From Brevibacterium yomogidense (lineage in GTDB: Bacteria > Actinomycetota > Actinomycetes > Actinomycetales > Brevibacteriaceae), in NCBI RefSeq assembly GCF_016107685.1, contig NZ_JABASY010000002.1, forward strand, positions 806,001-870,000: DNA of 64,000 bases, given 5' to 3'. Shown piece by piece: positions 46,410 to 54,890 of this stretch; the stretch's first letter is position 1; each line of letters starts with the position of its first letter. The notes below the pieces were generated by a model that did not search any database, had not been told where the DNA came from, and worked only from the letters and a program-made list of their open reading frames with translations. The translations under genes and the position numbers were made by a program.

Positions 46410-46438
46410 GTCCACCTCCGCGCTGTACCCTGGCACTC

Positions 46439-46990
46439 ATGGTACTCCGCTCACTCAGCATCGCTGCCGCCACCGTGGCTGCGGCTCTCACGGTCGCCGG
46501 CTGCTCGGCGCCCGAAACGGACGATTCGGACGCGACGCCGTCTCCCACAGCCTCGGACGCGGGATCCTCCGAACCCGGCACAGCCGACGGCGAGGGGACC
46601 GACGCGCCCGACGCCAGCGCCGAACCGTCCGGTCCGCAGGTGGAAGCCACCACCGGTGCGATCGTCGACGGCCTCCCGTCCGTCCTCGCGCCACTGCCGG
46701 ACGCAGAGATCGTCTCCTCCTCCGTCCAACCCGCGGGCGACGGACAGCCCGTCGTCGCGAACCTCACGATGCGCACGACGGAATCGGTGGATGACGTCCT
46801 GGGCTTCTACGCGGACCACTTCGACGACGCGGACTTCTCCCCCGTGGGCGACCCACAGGCGGACAGTGGCATCACCACGCAGTCGTATCACGCCGACGAC
46901 GCGGGTCAGCTCGTCTCTGTCGCCATCGCGGAGGACGCCGAGGACGACGACACCCTGCTCGTCACCATCGGCGGCCAGGTCCTTCCGTGA
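46439..46990 (+). CDS. Secreted lipoprotein of unknown function
   Basis: A 183-residue predicted lipoprotein. MVLRSLSIAAATVAAALTVAGC is a compact signal with Cys22 in a lipobox. A low-complexity region rich in Asp, Ser, Thr and Pro spans about residues 24-72, and a compact domain of about 110 residues follows (SVDDVLGFYADHFDDADFSPV). I do not recognise the family. Its GTG-coupled successor is a polyprenyl diphosphate synthase (GTGA overlap), so the two are cotranslated, though the link in function is unclear. It shares a very short divergent promoter region with dinB. Confidence 0.7.
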   Translation: MVLRSLSIAAATVAAALTVAGCSAPETDDSDATPSPTASDAGSSEPGTADGEGTDAPDASAEPSGPQVEATTGAIVDGLPSVLAPLPDAEIVSSSVQPAGDGQPVVANLTMRTTESVDDVLGFYADHFDDADFSPVGDPQADSGITTQSYHADDAGQLVSVAIAEDAEDDDTLLVTIGGQVLP

Positions 46991-48114
46991 CGGGTCCGAG
47001 CACTCGGAGCCCGCAGCCCGCAGCGCACGCCGCACACGGACCGCGCCTGACCCCGCACGCGGACGTCCGCGCACAGGTCGACGCGGGTCTCGCGGAGTTC
47101 CTCGACCGCACCACGACGACGCTTCGACGGATCTCCCCCGTCGCGGACAGGCTCCTCACACCGCTGCGCACGTTCACCGCCGGGGGGAAGCGTGTGCGGG
47201 CGGTCCTCCTCTGGTGGGGCTACGAATTGGCCGGTGGCGAGGACCGGCACGCCATCGCGGCTGCGGCCGGATCGGTCGAGCTGCTCCACGCGGCGGCGCT
47301 GGTCCATGACGACATCATCGACGAGTCGGAGACCCGCCGCGGTCGGCCATCGGTGCACGCACGCTTCCGGGATGCGCACGCCCGCACCCGGATGGCGGGG
47401 GACTCCGAGCTCTACGGGACCAGTGCGGGAATCATCGCAGGCGACCTCTGCCTGGCGCTCAGTGAGGAGCTGTTCGACTCCGCCGGCTTCGCGAACTCCC
47501 CCGCCGCACGCTCCGCCCACGCCGCGCTGCGCCGCGACGTCATGCTGGGACAGTTCCTCGACGTCGAGCTCCAGGCCGCGCACATCCCGCGAGAGGAGCT
47601 GAGGACTCGCGCGGACGAGGTCCTCACACACAAGACCGCGCAGTACACGGTGGTCCAGCCGCTCGTACTGGGCGCATCGCTGGCGGATGCGGACCCCGCT
47701 CTGCTCACGGCGCTCGCAGACTTCGGGCTGCCGTTGGGCAGGGCGTTCCAGATGCGCGACGACGTCCTGGGCGTGTACGGGGACCCGTCGGTCACGGGCA
47801 AGCCCGCCGGGGACGACCTGGCCCAGGGGAAGCGCACGATCCTCGTCGCCGAAGTGCTGGACCGCGCTCAACCGGACGAGGCGGAGTGGTTCGAGAGCAG
47901 ACTGGGACATCCGGAAATCTCAGCGGACGACCTCGGCAGGATGACCGCGATCATGACCGCGTGCGGTGCGGCGCGGTCGTTCGAGGACCTCATCGAAGCT
48001 GAGACCGCGCGCGCCCTCGACGCTCTCGACGGCCTGTCCGACCGGGGCGTGTCCCCCGCCGACGTCGCGACGCTGCGGGCATTCGCCGACACCCTCACGC
48101 ACCGCCGCTCCTGA
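46987..48114 (+). CDS. Polyprenyl (geranylgeranyl-type) diphosphate synthase
   Basis: Chain-elongating trans-prenyltransferase, 375 residues, that condenses isopentenyl diphosphate on allylic primers for carotenoids, quinones or lipid carriers. The first aspartate-rich motif is VHDDIIDESETRRG (DDxxD near residue 108) and the second is FQMRDDVLGVYGDP near 258, with GGKRVRAVLLWW near 62. The second motif has Gly where some enzymes have Asp, as in many actinobacterial IdsA-type synthases. The position matches idsA2 (Rv2173) near Rv2175c and pknL in mycobacteria. Product length is not predictable from these motifs alone. Confidence 0.9.
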   Translation: MTGPSTRSPQPAAHAAHGPRLTPHADVRAQVDAGLAEFLDRTTTTLRRISPVADRLLTPLRTFTAGGKRVRAVLLWWGYELAGGEDRHAIAAAAGSVELLHAAALVHDDIIDESETRRGRPSVHARFRDAHARTRMAGDSELYGTSAGIIAGDLCLALSEELFDSAGFANSPAARSAHAALRRDVMLGQFLDVELQAAHIPREELRTRADEVLTHKTAQYTVVQPLVLGASLADADPALLTALADFGLPLGRAFQMRDDVLGVYGDPSVTGKPAGDDLAQGKRTILVAEVLDRAQPDEAEWFESRLGHPEISADDLGRMTAIMTACGAARSFEDLIEAETARALDALDGLSDRGVSPADVATLRAFADTLTHRRS

Positions 48115-48142
48115 AATAGCGCTCAGAGAGTCATCGTCCGCG

Positions 48143-48499
48143 TCAGAGGGCCATCGCCTGCGCACGTCTGCGCACCTCGGTCTTGTTGCCGTCCCGCAGG
48201 AGGTCGATCGGCCGACCGGGGAGGGACGGATCAGGGGTGAAGAGCCACACGATCGCGGCCTCGTCGTCGAAACCCGCGTCGTGCAGCGTGATGAGCGTTC
48301 CGCGCAGGTGCTTGAGGGGGCGCCAGTCCGCGCCCAGGAAGAGCTCCGGCACCTGGAAGATGTCACGGTCACCGCGTCTCACCCCGATGATGGAGCGGTC
48401 CTCCACGAACCTGCGGACCTTCGAGATGCCGAGGTCGGACCTCTCCGCGATATCGGGCAGCGGGAGCCATGCGTCTACGAGTTCGTCTGATCCAGTCAC
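48143..48499 (-). CDS. Rv2175c-like DNA-binding protein
   Basis: A small (118-residue) winged-helix-like protein. Residues 15-35 (LPDIAERSDLGISKVRRFVED) read as a helix-turn-helix, and the rest has LRGTLITLHDAGFDDEAAIVWLFTPDPSL and ends in VRRRAQAMAL, closely resembling mycobacterial Rv2175c. In M. tuberculosis Rv2175c is phosphorylated by its neighbour PknL, which stops DNA binding; the linked kinase lies 1.2 kb away here. The GTG at 48499 is chosen by homology; the ribosome site is poorly spaced and a GTG at 48520 is possible. Regulated genes are unknown. Confidence 0.8.
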   Translation of the reverse strand: MTGSDELVDAWLPLPDIAERSDLGISKVRRFVEDRSIIGVRRGDRDIFQVPELFLGADWRPLKHLRGTLITLHDAGFDDEAAIVWLFTPDPSLPGRPIDLLRDGNKTEVRRRAQAMAL

Positions 48500-48646
48500 T
48501 CCCCCAGCGTAGCGACTCACCCGCAGGTCGCGCTCCACCGGACGACACACCCTCCGGGTGACGCCGGTTCTTCGGGACTCGTGGCTACGCTGGTCCTGTC
48601 TGCGTGATGCCGACTTCCCCAGACCACCAGACCACCTGCAGGACGG

Positions 48647-49726
48647 ATGAGGACAGTGCCGACGGAGCATTCAGCGCCACCTTCGCGCGGTCGTCGCGGT
48701 CGTGCCCGCCACAGCGCCCCTTCTGATCCCCTCGCCGTGTCCGCCCTCCTGTCGTCACCCCCGCCGCAGCGAACGGAGCCCGACCACGTGCCGGCACCGG
48801 CGCTCCCCATCGAGGTGTCGGCGGGCCCGGGGTTCACATCCGGGACGGCGACGGAATCGGTGCCCGTCACGCATGGAGGCCGGACGTATCGCGTCCGCAG
48901 AGGCGACGATCTCGTGAGTGTCGCCGCACGATTCGGCGTCTCCGTGCCCGCCCTCGTCGATCTCAACGGACTCGCCCGACAGCCGCACCTGCGCCCCGGT
49001 CAGGTCGTCTCCCTCCCGGAACGGCAACTGACCGACGGGCCTGCGACGGAACGCGCGCGTGCCGGGGACACACTCGAATCGATCGCTGCGCGGCACCGCC
49101 TCCGGCCTGCGGATCTGCAGCGGGCCAACGCGATGGGTGATTCCCGCCTCATCGTCGAGGGCGAACTGCTCAACCTCACCGGCACTGGCGCGATGAGCGC
49201 GCGTCCCCGGATCGAGACACTCGAGCTTCCACCGCTGTCCGCTCCGTCCGACGGGTACCCGGAGGCCACCGTGCAGGCGGCGCGGATCAATCGCCGAAGC
49301 CTCCTCGCACGACGGACGCCCTCACGCGCCGCGGTCCGCACGCTCGTGGCACGGACAGCCGATGAGCACGGACTCGATCGCCATCTCGCGGCGGGCGTCG
49401 CACAGGTGGAGTCCGGCTTCCATCACGCCGTCGTGAGCCCGGGGAACGCGATCGGCGTCATGCAGGTGACACCCCACGCAGCCCACTGCGCGTCCCACGC
49501 GGTCGGCAGGCCACTCGACGTGCTGGATGCCGCCGACAACGTCGCTGCGGGAGTCGTCATCCTGTCCACACTCCTCGAGCGGGCCGAGGACGAAGCCGAG
49601 GCGCTCGCCGCCTACTACCAGGGCCTCACGTCCGTCCGCGCTCGCGGTCCGCACCGCGACGCACGCATGTTCGCGTCGAACGTGCAGATCATCGCCGACC
49701 GGACCCGCGCAGAGGAGAGCCGATGA
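48647..49726 (+). CDS. LysM lytic transglycosylase
   Basis: A 359-residue peptidoglycan-binding and cleaving protein. Two LysM domains occupy about residues 78-125 (YRVRRGDDLVSVAARFGVS) and 133-178 (RARAGDTLESIAARHRLR). An SLT goose-lysozyme-like domain covers residues 230-350, with the catalytic Glu in GVAQVESGFHHAVVSP, then NAIGVMQVTP and ALAAYYQG. It has no classical signal peptide or membrane segment, only a Pro/Arg-rich N-terminus, so export is uncertain. Its end overlaps the kinase start (ATGA), which points to joint production of a wall hydrolase and a wall-sensing kinase. Confidence 0.88.
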   Translation: MRTVPTEHSAPPSRGRRGRARHSAPSDPLAVSALLSSPPPQRTEPDHVPAPALPIEVSAGPGFTSGTATESVPVTHGGRTYRVRRGDDLVSVAARFGVSVPALVDLNGLARQPHLRPGQVVSLPERQLTDGPATERARAGDTLESIAARHRLRPADLQRANAMGDSRLIVEGELLNLTGTGAMSARPRIETLELPPLSAPSDGYPEATVQAARINRRSLLARRTPSRAAVRTLVARTADEHGLDRHLAAGVAQVESGFHHAVVSPGNAIGVMQVTPHAAHCASHAVGRPLDVLDAADNVAAGVVILSTLLERAEDEAEALAAYYQGLTSVRARGPHRDARMFASNVQIIADRTRAEESR

Positions 49727-51720
49727 CCACACTCACCGATCCGCTGCTCGGTCAGATCCTCGATGACAGGTACAGGATCGACGACCCCGTCGCCCGAGGC
49801 GGCATGGCGATGGTATACAAGAGCACCGACCTGCGGCTGGACCGCGTTGTCGCCCTCAAGGTCATGCATCGTCACCTGCTCGACGACGAGGGTTTCGTCG
49901 AGCGGTTCCAGCGCGAGGCGCGGTCCGCGGCGCATCTCATCCACCCGAACGTCGTCGCGGTGCACGACACGGGTCGTGACGGCGATGCCGTCTACCTCGT
50001 CATGGAGTACCTCCCGAACGTCACGCTGCGGAAGGAGCTGCGTCACCGCGGCATGCTCACGCCCGGGCAGTCACTCATCGTGCTCGACGCGATCCTCGCC
50101 GGGCTGGAGGCCGTCCACGGGGCGGGGATGATCCACCGGGATCTCAAGCCGGACAACGTCCTCCTCGGCGCGGACGGTCAGATCAAGCTCGCTGATTTCG
50201 GTCTCGCGCGGGCCGTGAGCGCGGCGACGACGACGAAGACCCTCATGGGCACCGTCGGCTATGTCGCGCCGGAACTCGTGACGCGCACCGGCGCAGACGG
50301 CCGCACGGACCTCTACACCGTCGGCATCATGCTGTACGAGATGCTCACCGGCTTCCAGCCGTATACGGACGACGTTCCGATCCAGGTCGCCTACCGGCAC
50401 GTCCACGACGACGTGCCGGCGCCGTCGGACGAGCGGCCCGGGCTCAGCCCGCAGCTCGACGCGCTCGTCCTCTGGGCGACGTCACGCGATCCAGAGGACC
50501 GTCCGCAGAGTGCGACTGCGCTGCGCGATGCGGTCACGGAGGCGCGGTCCACCCTCACGCCCGCAGAACTGGATCTGGGGATCGACGACGTGCCGGAGAA
50601 CCCGGCCCTCGCCACGCGTCCCCTCCTCGTCCCCACTGCGACGATCTTCGAACCCGGGGCCTCGTCGGAACCGATCAGGGCGAACGCGGGCACAGACGAG
50701 ATCCCTTTCCTCGCGGACGACGACCCGGCGACGGAGAGCACGTCGGGGTCCGCCTCGCCCGGTGCGTCCGCTCACCTCGCCGAGGACGGTGAACCCGGCG
50801 CAGAGTCGATGGCGGCCTCCTCCGTCGGCAGGACCGACCGGGGTGACAATCCGACCAGCAACGGCACGACCGACGAGGAGAGGGCTTCGGAGGACGAACC
50901 ACCCGCGCGGGCCGCCGGGGCCTCGGCCACGGCAGGGAGTGCGCCCCGCGCAGAGCGGACCCGGAAGCGCCGGCGTGGGATCCTCCTCGCCCTCGCCGCA
51001 GTCCTCATCACCGCCGCCCTCACCGTCGGCGCCGCGATGGCGCTCACGGACAGGACCGCCACGGTCCCGGACTACACCGCCGGACAGGACCCTCAGGAAT
51101 TCATCACCCTCTTGGAGGACGTCGGGCTGCGCGCAGAGACCGCAGACGGATACAGCGAGTCGATTCCCGAAGGCCGCATCCTCGACGTCGACCCGGGTGC
51201 GGGCGCTGAACTCGATCGCGGTTCGGTGGTCACCGTGACCGTGTCACAGGGCGAAGAGCTCTTCACGGTCCCGGACGTCACGGGATCCGCGGAAGCGGAT
51301 GCGCGGACGACACTGGAATCCGCTGGCATGGTGCTTGGCAAGATCACGCGGGAGTTCTCCGACGACGTCCCGGAGGGCGACGTCGTGAGCCAGGGCGAGG
51401 GCGAGGAGCCCGTCGCGAAGGGCACACCGGTCGACCTCGTCGTCTCCAAGGGGGTCGAACCGGTCGAGGTGCCCATCGTCACCGGCCTCGACTACGACTC
51501 CGCGTTCGGCAAGCTCGCCCGGATGGGCTTCCGGATCTCTCGCGACGACGTGTTCGACGACGAGGTTCCTGCGGGCAAGGTCATCTCACAGTTCCCGCGA
51601 GGCGGTGAGTCCAAGCACGACGGCGACCTCATCATGCTGAAAGTGTCGAAGGGCAAGGAAGCTGCAGAGGACTCAGAGTCCGATTCCGACAGCGGCGATT
51701 CCGCCTCAGACGACGGCTGA
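49723..51720 (+). CDS. pknL: Transmembrane Ser/Thr protein kinase with PASTA domains (PknL-like)
   Basis: A 665-residue eukaryotic-like receptor kinase. The kinase domain (residues 17-280) has RGGMAMVYKS, the ATP-binding Lys46 in VALKVMH, the catalytic IHRDLKPDNVLL near 137, DFGLAR and an activation loop with TTTKTLMGTVGYVAPE. An acidic juxtamembrane linker is followed by a membrane segment near residues 425-445 and three PASTA domains (each beginning TVPDYT, TVPDVTG or EVPIVTG). PASTA domains bind muropeptides or lipid II. The assignment to PknL rests on synteny with idsA, Rv2175c and aroG; PknB would be in the dcw-independent pbpA-rodA cluster. The last 15 bases overlap the ltaE tail. Confidence 0.9.
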   Translation: MTTLTDPLLGQILDDRYRIDDPVARGGMAMVYKSTDLRLDRVVALKVMHRHLLDDEGFVERFQREARSAAHLIHPNVVAVHDTGRDGDAVYLVMEYLPNVTLRKELRHRGMLTPGQSLIVLDAILAGLEAVHGAGMIHRDLKPDNVLLGADGQIKLADFGLARAVSAATTTKTLMGTVGYVAPELVTRTGADGRTDLYTVGIMLYEMLTGFQPYTDDVPIQVAYRHVHDDVPAPSDERPGLSPQLDALVLWATSRDPEDRPQSATALRDAVTEARSTLTPAELDLGIDDVPENPALATRPLLVPTATIFEPGASSEPIRANAGTDEIPFLADDDPATESTSGSASPGASAHLAEDGEPGAESMAASSVGRTDRGDNPTSNGTTDEERASEDEPPARAAGASATAGSAPRAERTRKRRRGILLALAAVLITAALTVGAAMALTDRTATVPDYTAGQDPQEFITLLEDVGLRAETADGYSESIPEGRILDVDPGAGAELDRGSVVTVTVSQGEELFTVPDVTGSAEADARTTLESAGMVLGKITREFSDDVPEGDVVSQGEGEEPVAKGTPVDLVVSKGVEPVEVPIVTGLDYDSAFGKLARMGFRISRDDVFDDEVPAGKVISQFPRGGESKHDGDLIMLKVSKGKEAAEDSESDSDSGDSASDDG

Positions 51721-52776
51721 CGCGGTCTGCTCCGCGATCTCAGCGAGCACACGGCCCGTGGCACGGGCCTGTTCCTCGGAGATGTCGAGGTGGGTGACGA
51801 GACGGCATTCGCCCTCATTCATCGCGAGGATGCGCACCCCCCGATCGGACGCGAGGTGTGCGTAGGACTCCGCTGACACCCCTGCTCGGCCCGTGCGGAG
51901 GAGGACGATGTTCGTCTCGACCGTGTCCAGGTCGACGAACGACGGCACCGCAGCGGCGACGTCGCGGGCGATGAGCTCCGCGTTCGCGTGGTCGTCCCGG
52001 AGCCTCTCGATGTGGTGGTCCAGCGCGTAGTGGCCCGCCGCAGCGAGGATGCCGGCCTGTCGCATGCCGCCCCCGTATCGCTTGCGCAGGTATCGGGCTT
52101 CTTCGATCAGTGCGGACGGACCGGTCAGGACGCTGCCCACGGGGGCACCCAGTCCCTTCGACAGGCAGACGCTCATCGTGTCCACCGCGCTGCCCTGATC
52201 CGCGAACGAGGTTCCGCTCGCCACGACCGCATTGGCGACACGCGCACCGTCCATGTGCATGCGGATGCCACGGGCATCGGTGAGCTCGCGCAGGCGTCGC
52301 AGTTCGTCGATGTCCGCGATGCGACCGCCGGAGAAGTTGTGCGTGTTCTCCACCGCGATGAGTGCGGTGCCCACCTGGTTGTACCCACGGGGCTGCTCTG
52401 CCAGCGCGATCGCGTCGTCCGCAGACAGGGTGCCGTCGGGCGATATCCACGTCCGACTCGTGACCCCCGCGATCGCCCCGTGCCCGCCCACCTCGGAGCG
52501 GAGGATGTGAGCACGCGACTCCGCGAGGAGCTCCTGACCGCGCCCCACGGAGGCCGCGACCCCCACCATGTTCGTGAGCGAGCCGGACGGGCAGAAGAGC
52601 CCGGCCTCGTGATCGAACAGCTCTGCGATCCGCCGCTCGAGTGCATTGACGGTCGGGTCCTCCCCGTAGACGTCATCGCCCACGTCCGCCTCGGCCATCG
52701 CCTTCCGCATGCCCGGGGTGGGACGCGTGAGCGTGTCGGAGCGCAGGTCGACGGGGGACTCGAACGACACCGTCAC
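51706..52776 (-). CDS. ltaE: Low-specificity L-threonine aldolase
   Basis: PLP-dependent enzyme that splits L-threonine into glycine and acetaldehyde. The start of the fold is VDLRSDTLTRPTPGMRKAM, with ENTHNFSGGRIADIDELR near residue 150 and the PLP lysine in VCLSKGLGAPVGSVL near 210. The C-terminus has THLDISEEQARATGRV. The GTG at 52776 overlaps the aroG stop (GTGA). The 3' end overlaps the kinase coding end by 15 bp on the opposite strand. Confidence 0.93.
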   Translation of the reverse strand: MTVSFESPVDLRSDTLTRPTPGMRKAMAEADVGDDVYGEDPTVNALERRIAELFDHEAGLFCPSGSLTNMVGVAASVGRGQELLAESRAHILRSEVGGHGAIAGVTSRTWISPDGTLSADDAIALAEQPRGYNQVGTALIAVENTHNFSGGRIADIDELRRLRELTDARGIRMHMDGARVANAVVASGTSFADQGSAVDTMSVCLSKGLGAPVGSVLTGPSALIEEARYLRKRYGGGMRQAGILAAAGHYALDHHIERLRDDHANAELIARDVAAAVPSFVDLDTVETNIVLLRTGRAGVSAESYAHLASDRGVRILAMNEGECRLVTHLDISEEQARATGRVLAEIAEQTASAVV

Positions 52777-54176
52777 GCCTTGGACGCCTGTGTGAGGAGC
52801 TCCGCGACCTGGAACGCCATCTCCAGCGACTGGTCGTGGTTGAGACGAGGATCGACGAGCGTCTCGTAGCGGCGGCGCAGACCCTCTTCGTCGATCTCCG
52901 CACCTCCTCCGAGGACCTCCGTCACGTCGTCGCCCGTGAGCTCGATGTGGAGTCCGCCGGGGACCGTGCCCGCTTCCGCATGCGCGTCGAAGAAGCCTGC
53001 GACCTCCTCGAGGACGTCCTCGAAACGACGCGTCTTGAAACCGTTCCCGGCCGTGATGGTGTTGCCGTGCATCGGGTCGCACACCCACGTCACCTGCGGC
53101 AGTTCCTCCCCGACCTCCGCAAGCAGAGCCGGCAGGGTCTCCCGGATCCGCCCGGCTCCCATCCGGGTGATGAAGCTCAGCCGGCCGGGGGTGCGTGCGG
53201 GATCCAGCTTGTCCACGAGCCGGAGCACGTCGTCCTTCGTCGTCGTCGGACCCAGCTTCACACCGATCGGGTTGTGGACGCGGGAGAGGAAGTCGACGTG
53301 AGCACCGTCGATGTCCCGCGTGCGCTCACCGATCCACAGGAAGTGTCCCGACACCGCGTACGGATTGCCGGTGCGCGAGTCGATGCGCGTGAGCGCCCTC
53401 TCGTACTCGAGCAGGAGGGCTTCGTGCGCGGAGAAGAACTCGACGGAGTTGAGAGCGTCGAAGTCCGCCCCGCACGCGGCCATGAACTTCAGCGCCCGGT
53501 CGATCTCCCGAGCGATCTGCTCGTAGCGGTGGTAGTTGGGGTTCGACCCGAGGAAACCACGGTTCCAGTCGTGGACACGACGCAGGTCCGCGAACCCGCC
53601 CTGCGTGAACGCGCGGATGAGGTTGAGAGTCGACGCCGACACGTGGTACGCCTGCAGCAACCGGTTCGGGTCATGCCTGCGCGCTTCCGGTGTGAACTCG
53701 TGGCCGTTGACGATGTCACCGCGGTATGACGGCAGTGTGACGTCTTCCCGCGTCTCCACGTCGGAGGACCGCGGCTTCGCGAATTGACCGGCCATGCGCC
53801 CCATCTTCACGACGGGCACGGAACCCGCGTAGGTGAGGACGGCCGCCATCTGGAGCACTGTCTGGATGCGGCGGCGGATCTTGTCCGCTTCTGCGTCCGC
53901 GAACGTCTCCGCGCAGTCGCCTCCCGTGAGGATGAAAGCCCGTCCAGCCGACGCTTCGGCGATCCGGCTGGCGAGCAGGTCTGCTTCGCCGGCGAAGATC
54001 AGCGGTGGCACCGTCTGCAGTTCGCCGCGAACGGCCTCCAGCTCCGCGGGGTCCGTGTAGGTGGGCTGCTGTTGAGGCTCGAGCTCGCGCCATTCCTCGA
54101 GCCCCGCAAGGGTTTCGGGAGTCGCCTGGAGGGAACCCACCGCTTCGAAGAAGCGCGGGTCAGCGTGGAAGCTCAT
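52773..54176 (-). CDS. aroG: Class II 3-deoxy-D-arabino-heptulosonate 7-phosphate synthase
   Basis: First enzyme of the shikimate pathway, condensing phosphoenolpyruvate with erythrose 4-phosphate. Class II features are the metal-binding Cys in FILTGGDCAETFA near residue 83, KMGRMAGQFAKPRS near 122, LNSVEFFSAHEALLLEYE near 245, GVKLGPTTTKDDVLRL near 295 and CDPMHGNT near 355. The length of 467 residues matches the actinobacterial AroG (Rv2178c). The ATG at 54176 has GAAAGG nine bases upstream. It forms an operon with ltaE. No chorismate mutase is adjacent. Confidence 0.96.
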   Translation of the reverse strand: MSFHADPRFFEAVGSLQATPETLAGLEEWRELEPQQQPTYTDPAELEAVRGELQTVPPLIFAGEADLLASRIAEASAGRAFILTGGDCAETFADAEADKIRRRIQTVLQMAAVLTYAGSVPVVKMGRMAGQFAKPRSSDVETREDVTLPSYRGDIVNGHEFTPEARRHDPNRLLQAYHVSASTLNLIRAFTQGGFADLRRVHDWNRGFLGSNPNYHRYEQIAREIDRALKFMAACGADFDALNSVEFFSAHEALLLEYERALTRIDSRTGNPYAVSGHFLWIGERTRDIDGAHVDFLSRVHNPIGVKLGPTTTKDDVLRLVDKLDPARTPGRLSFITRMGAGRIRETLPALLAEVGEELPQVTWVCDPMHGNTITAGNGFKTRRFEDVLEEVAGFFDAHAEAGTVPGGLHIELTGDDVTEVLGGGAEIDEEGLRRRYETLVDPRLNHDQSLEMAFQVAELLTQASKA

Positions 54177-54225
54177 CGATCGAGCCTTTCTCTGGTGTGT
54201 CGTGTGGGAGGGCGCGGACGACCGC

Positions 54226-54879
54226 TCAGCGGCTGTCCTCGTCGCCTTCGGCGGCGTCGTCCGCAGAGGGACCGTCGTCGGTCGTGTCGTCGCCGCCCGT
54301 CGTGTCATCCTGTTCGGTGCCCTGTGCTTCGGAGACACTGCTCTGCGTGTCGGAGGGCTCCTCCGAGGTGCCGTCCTCGTCCTCCGAGGAGGCGGGGTCA
54401 GCTCCCTCGTCGGCACCGAAATCCTCTGCGGACACGTGATCGAGGAACTCCCGGAACTGTGCCACGGCCTCTTCGTCGGGTTCGGGTGCATCGATCCCGT
54501 CCGCGTCGAGGACGGACTCCGCCACGTAGACGGGTGCGTCGGCGGTGAGTGCCAGGAGGACCGCGTCGGACGGGCGGGCGGAGATCCGCTTCCCGTCGGA
54601 GGTGTCGATGCGCGCGTAGAACGTGTGCTCTTCGCGACCTGTCACCGTGACCCGTTCGATCCGAGCACCGTAGTGGTCCAGGACGTCGATGAGCAGCTGG
54701 TGGGTGAGGGGTCGTGCGGTGACGAGTCCCTTCTGCGTCATCTGGATGAGTGCCGATTCGTTCGAACCGATCCAGATGGGCAGGTATCGGGGTCTGTCGA
54801 CCGCTTTGAGGACGAGGATCGGCTGATTCGCGGGTAGCTCGATCCGGATTCCGACGACTTCGACTTCGAGATCCGCCAT
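54226..54879 (-). CDS. Bifunctional nuclease (DUF151) domain protein
   Basis: A 217-residue protein whose first 130 residues form the DUF151 fold: VEVVGIRIELPANQPILVLK, LPIWIGSNESALI and SARPSDAVLLAL are diagnostic. The C-terminal 75 residues are an acidic Ser/Thr/Glu/Asp tail. Plant members of the family have nuclease activity; actinobacterial members (Rv1829-like) have no settled role. In mycobacteria the gene lies beside gcvH, garA and a MerR-type gene; here the MerR gene is missing and it follows the FHA gene by 11 bp. Confidence 0.85.
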   Translation of the reverse strand: MADLEVEVVGIRIELPANQPILVLKAVDRPRYLPIWIGSNESALIQMTQKGLVTARPLTHQLLIDVLDHYGARIERVTVTGREEHTFYARIDTSDGKRISARPSDAVLLALTADAPVYVAESVLDADGIDAPEPDEEAVAQFREFLDHVSAEDFGADEGADPASSEDEDGTSEEPSDTQSSVSEAQGTEQDDTTGGDDTTDDGPSADDAAEGDEDSR

Positions 54880-54890
54880 CGGGTCCGCGC

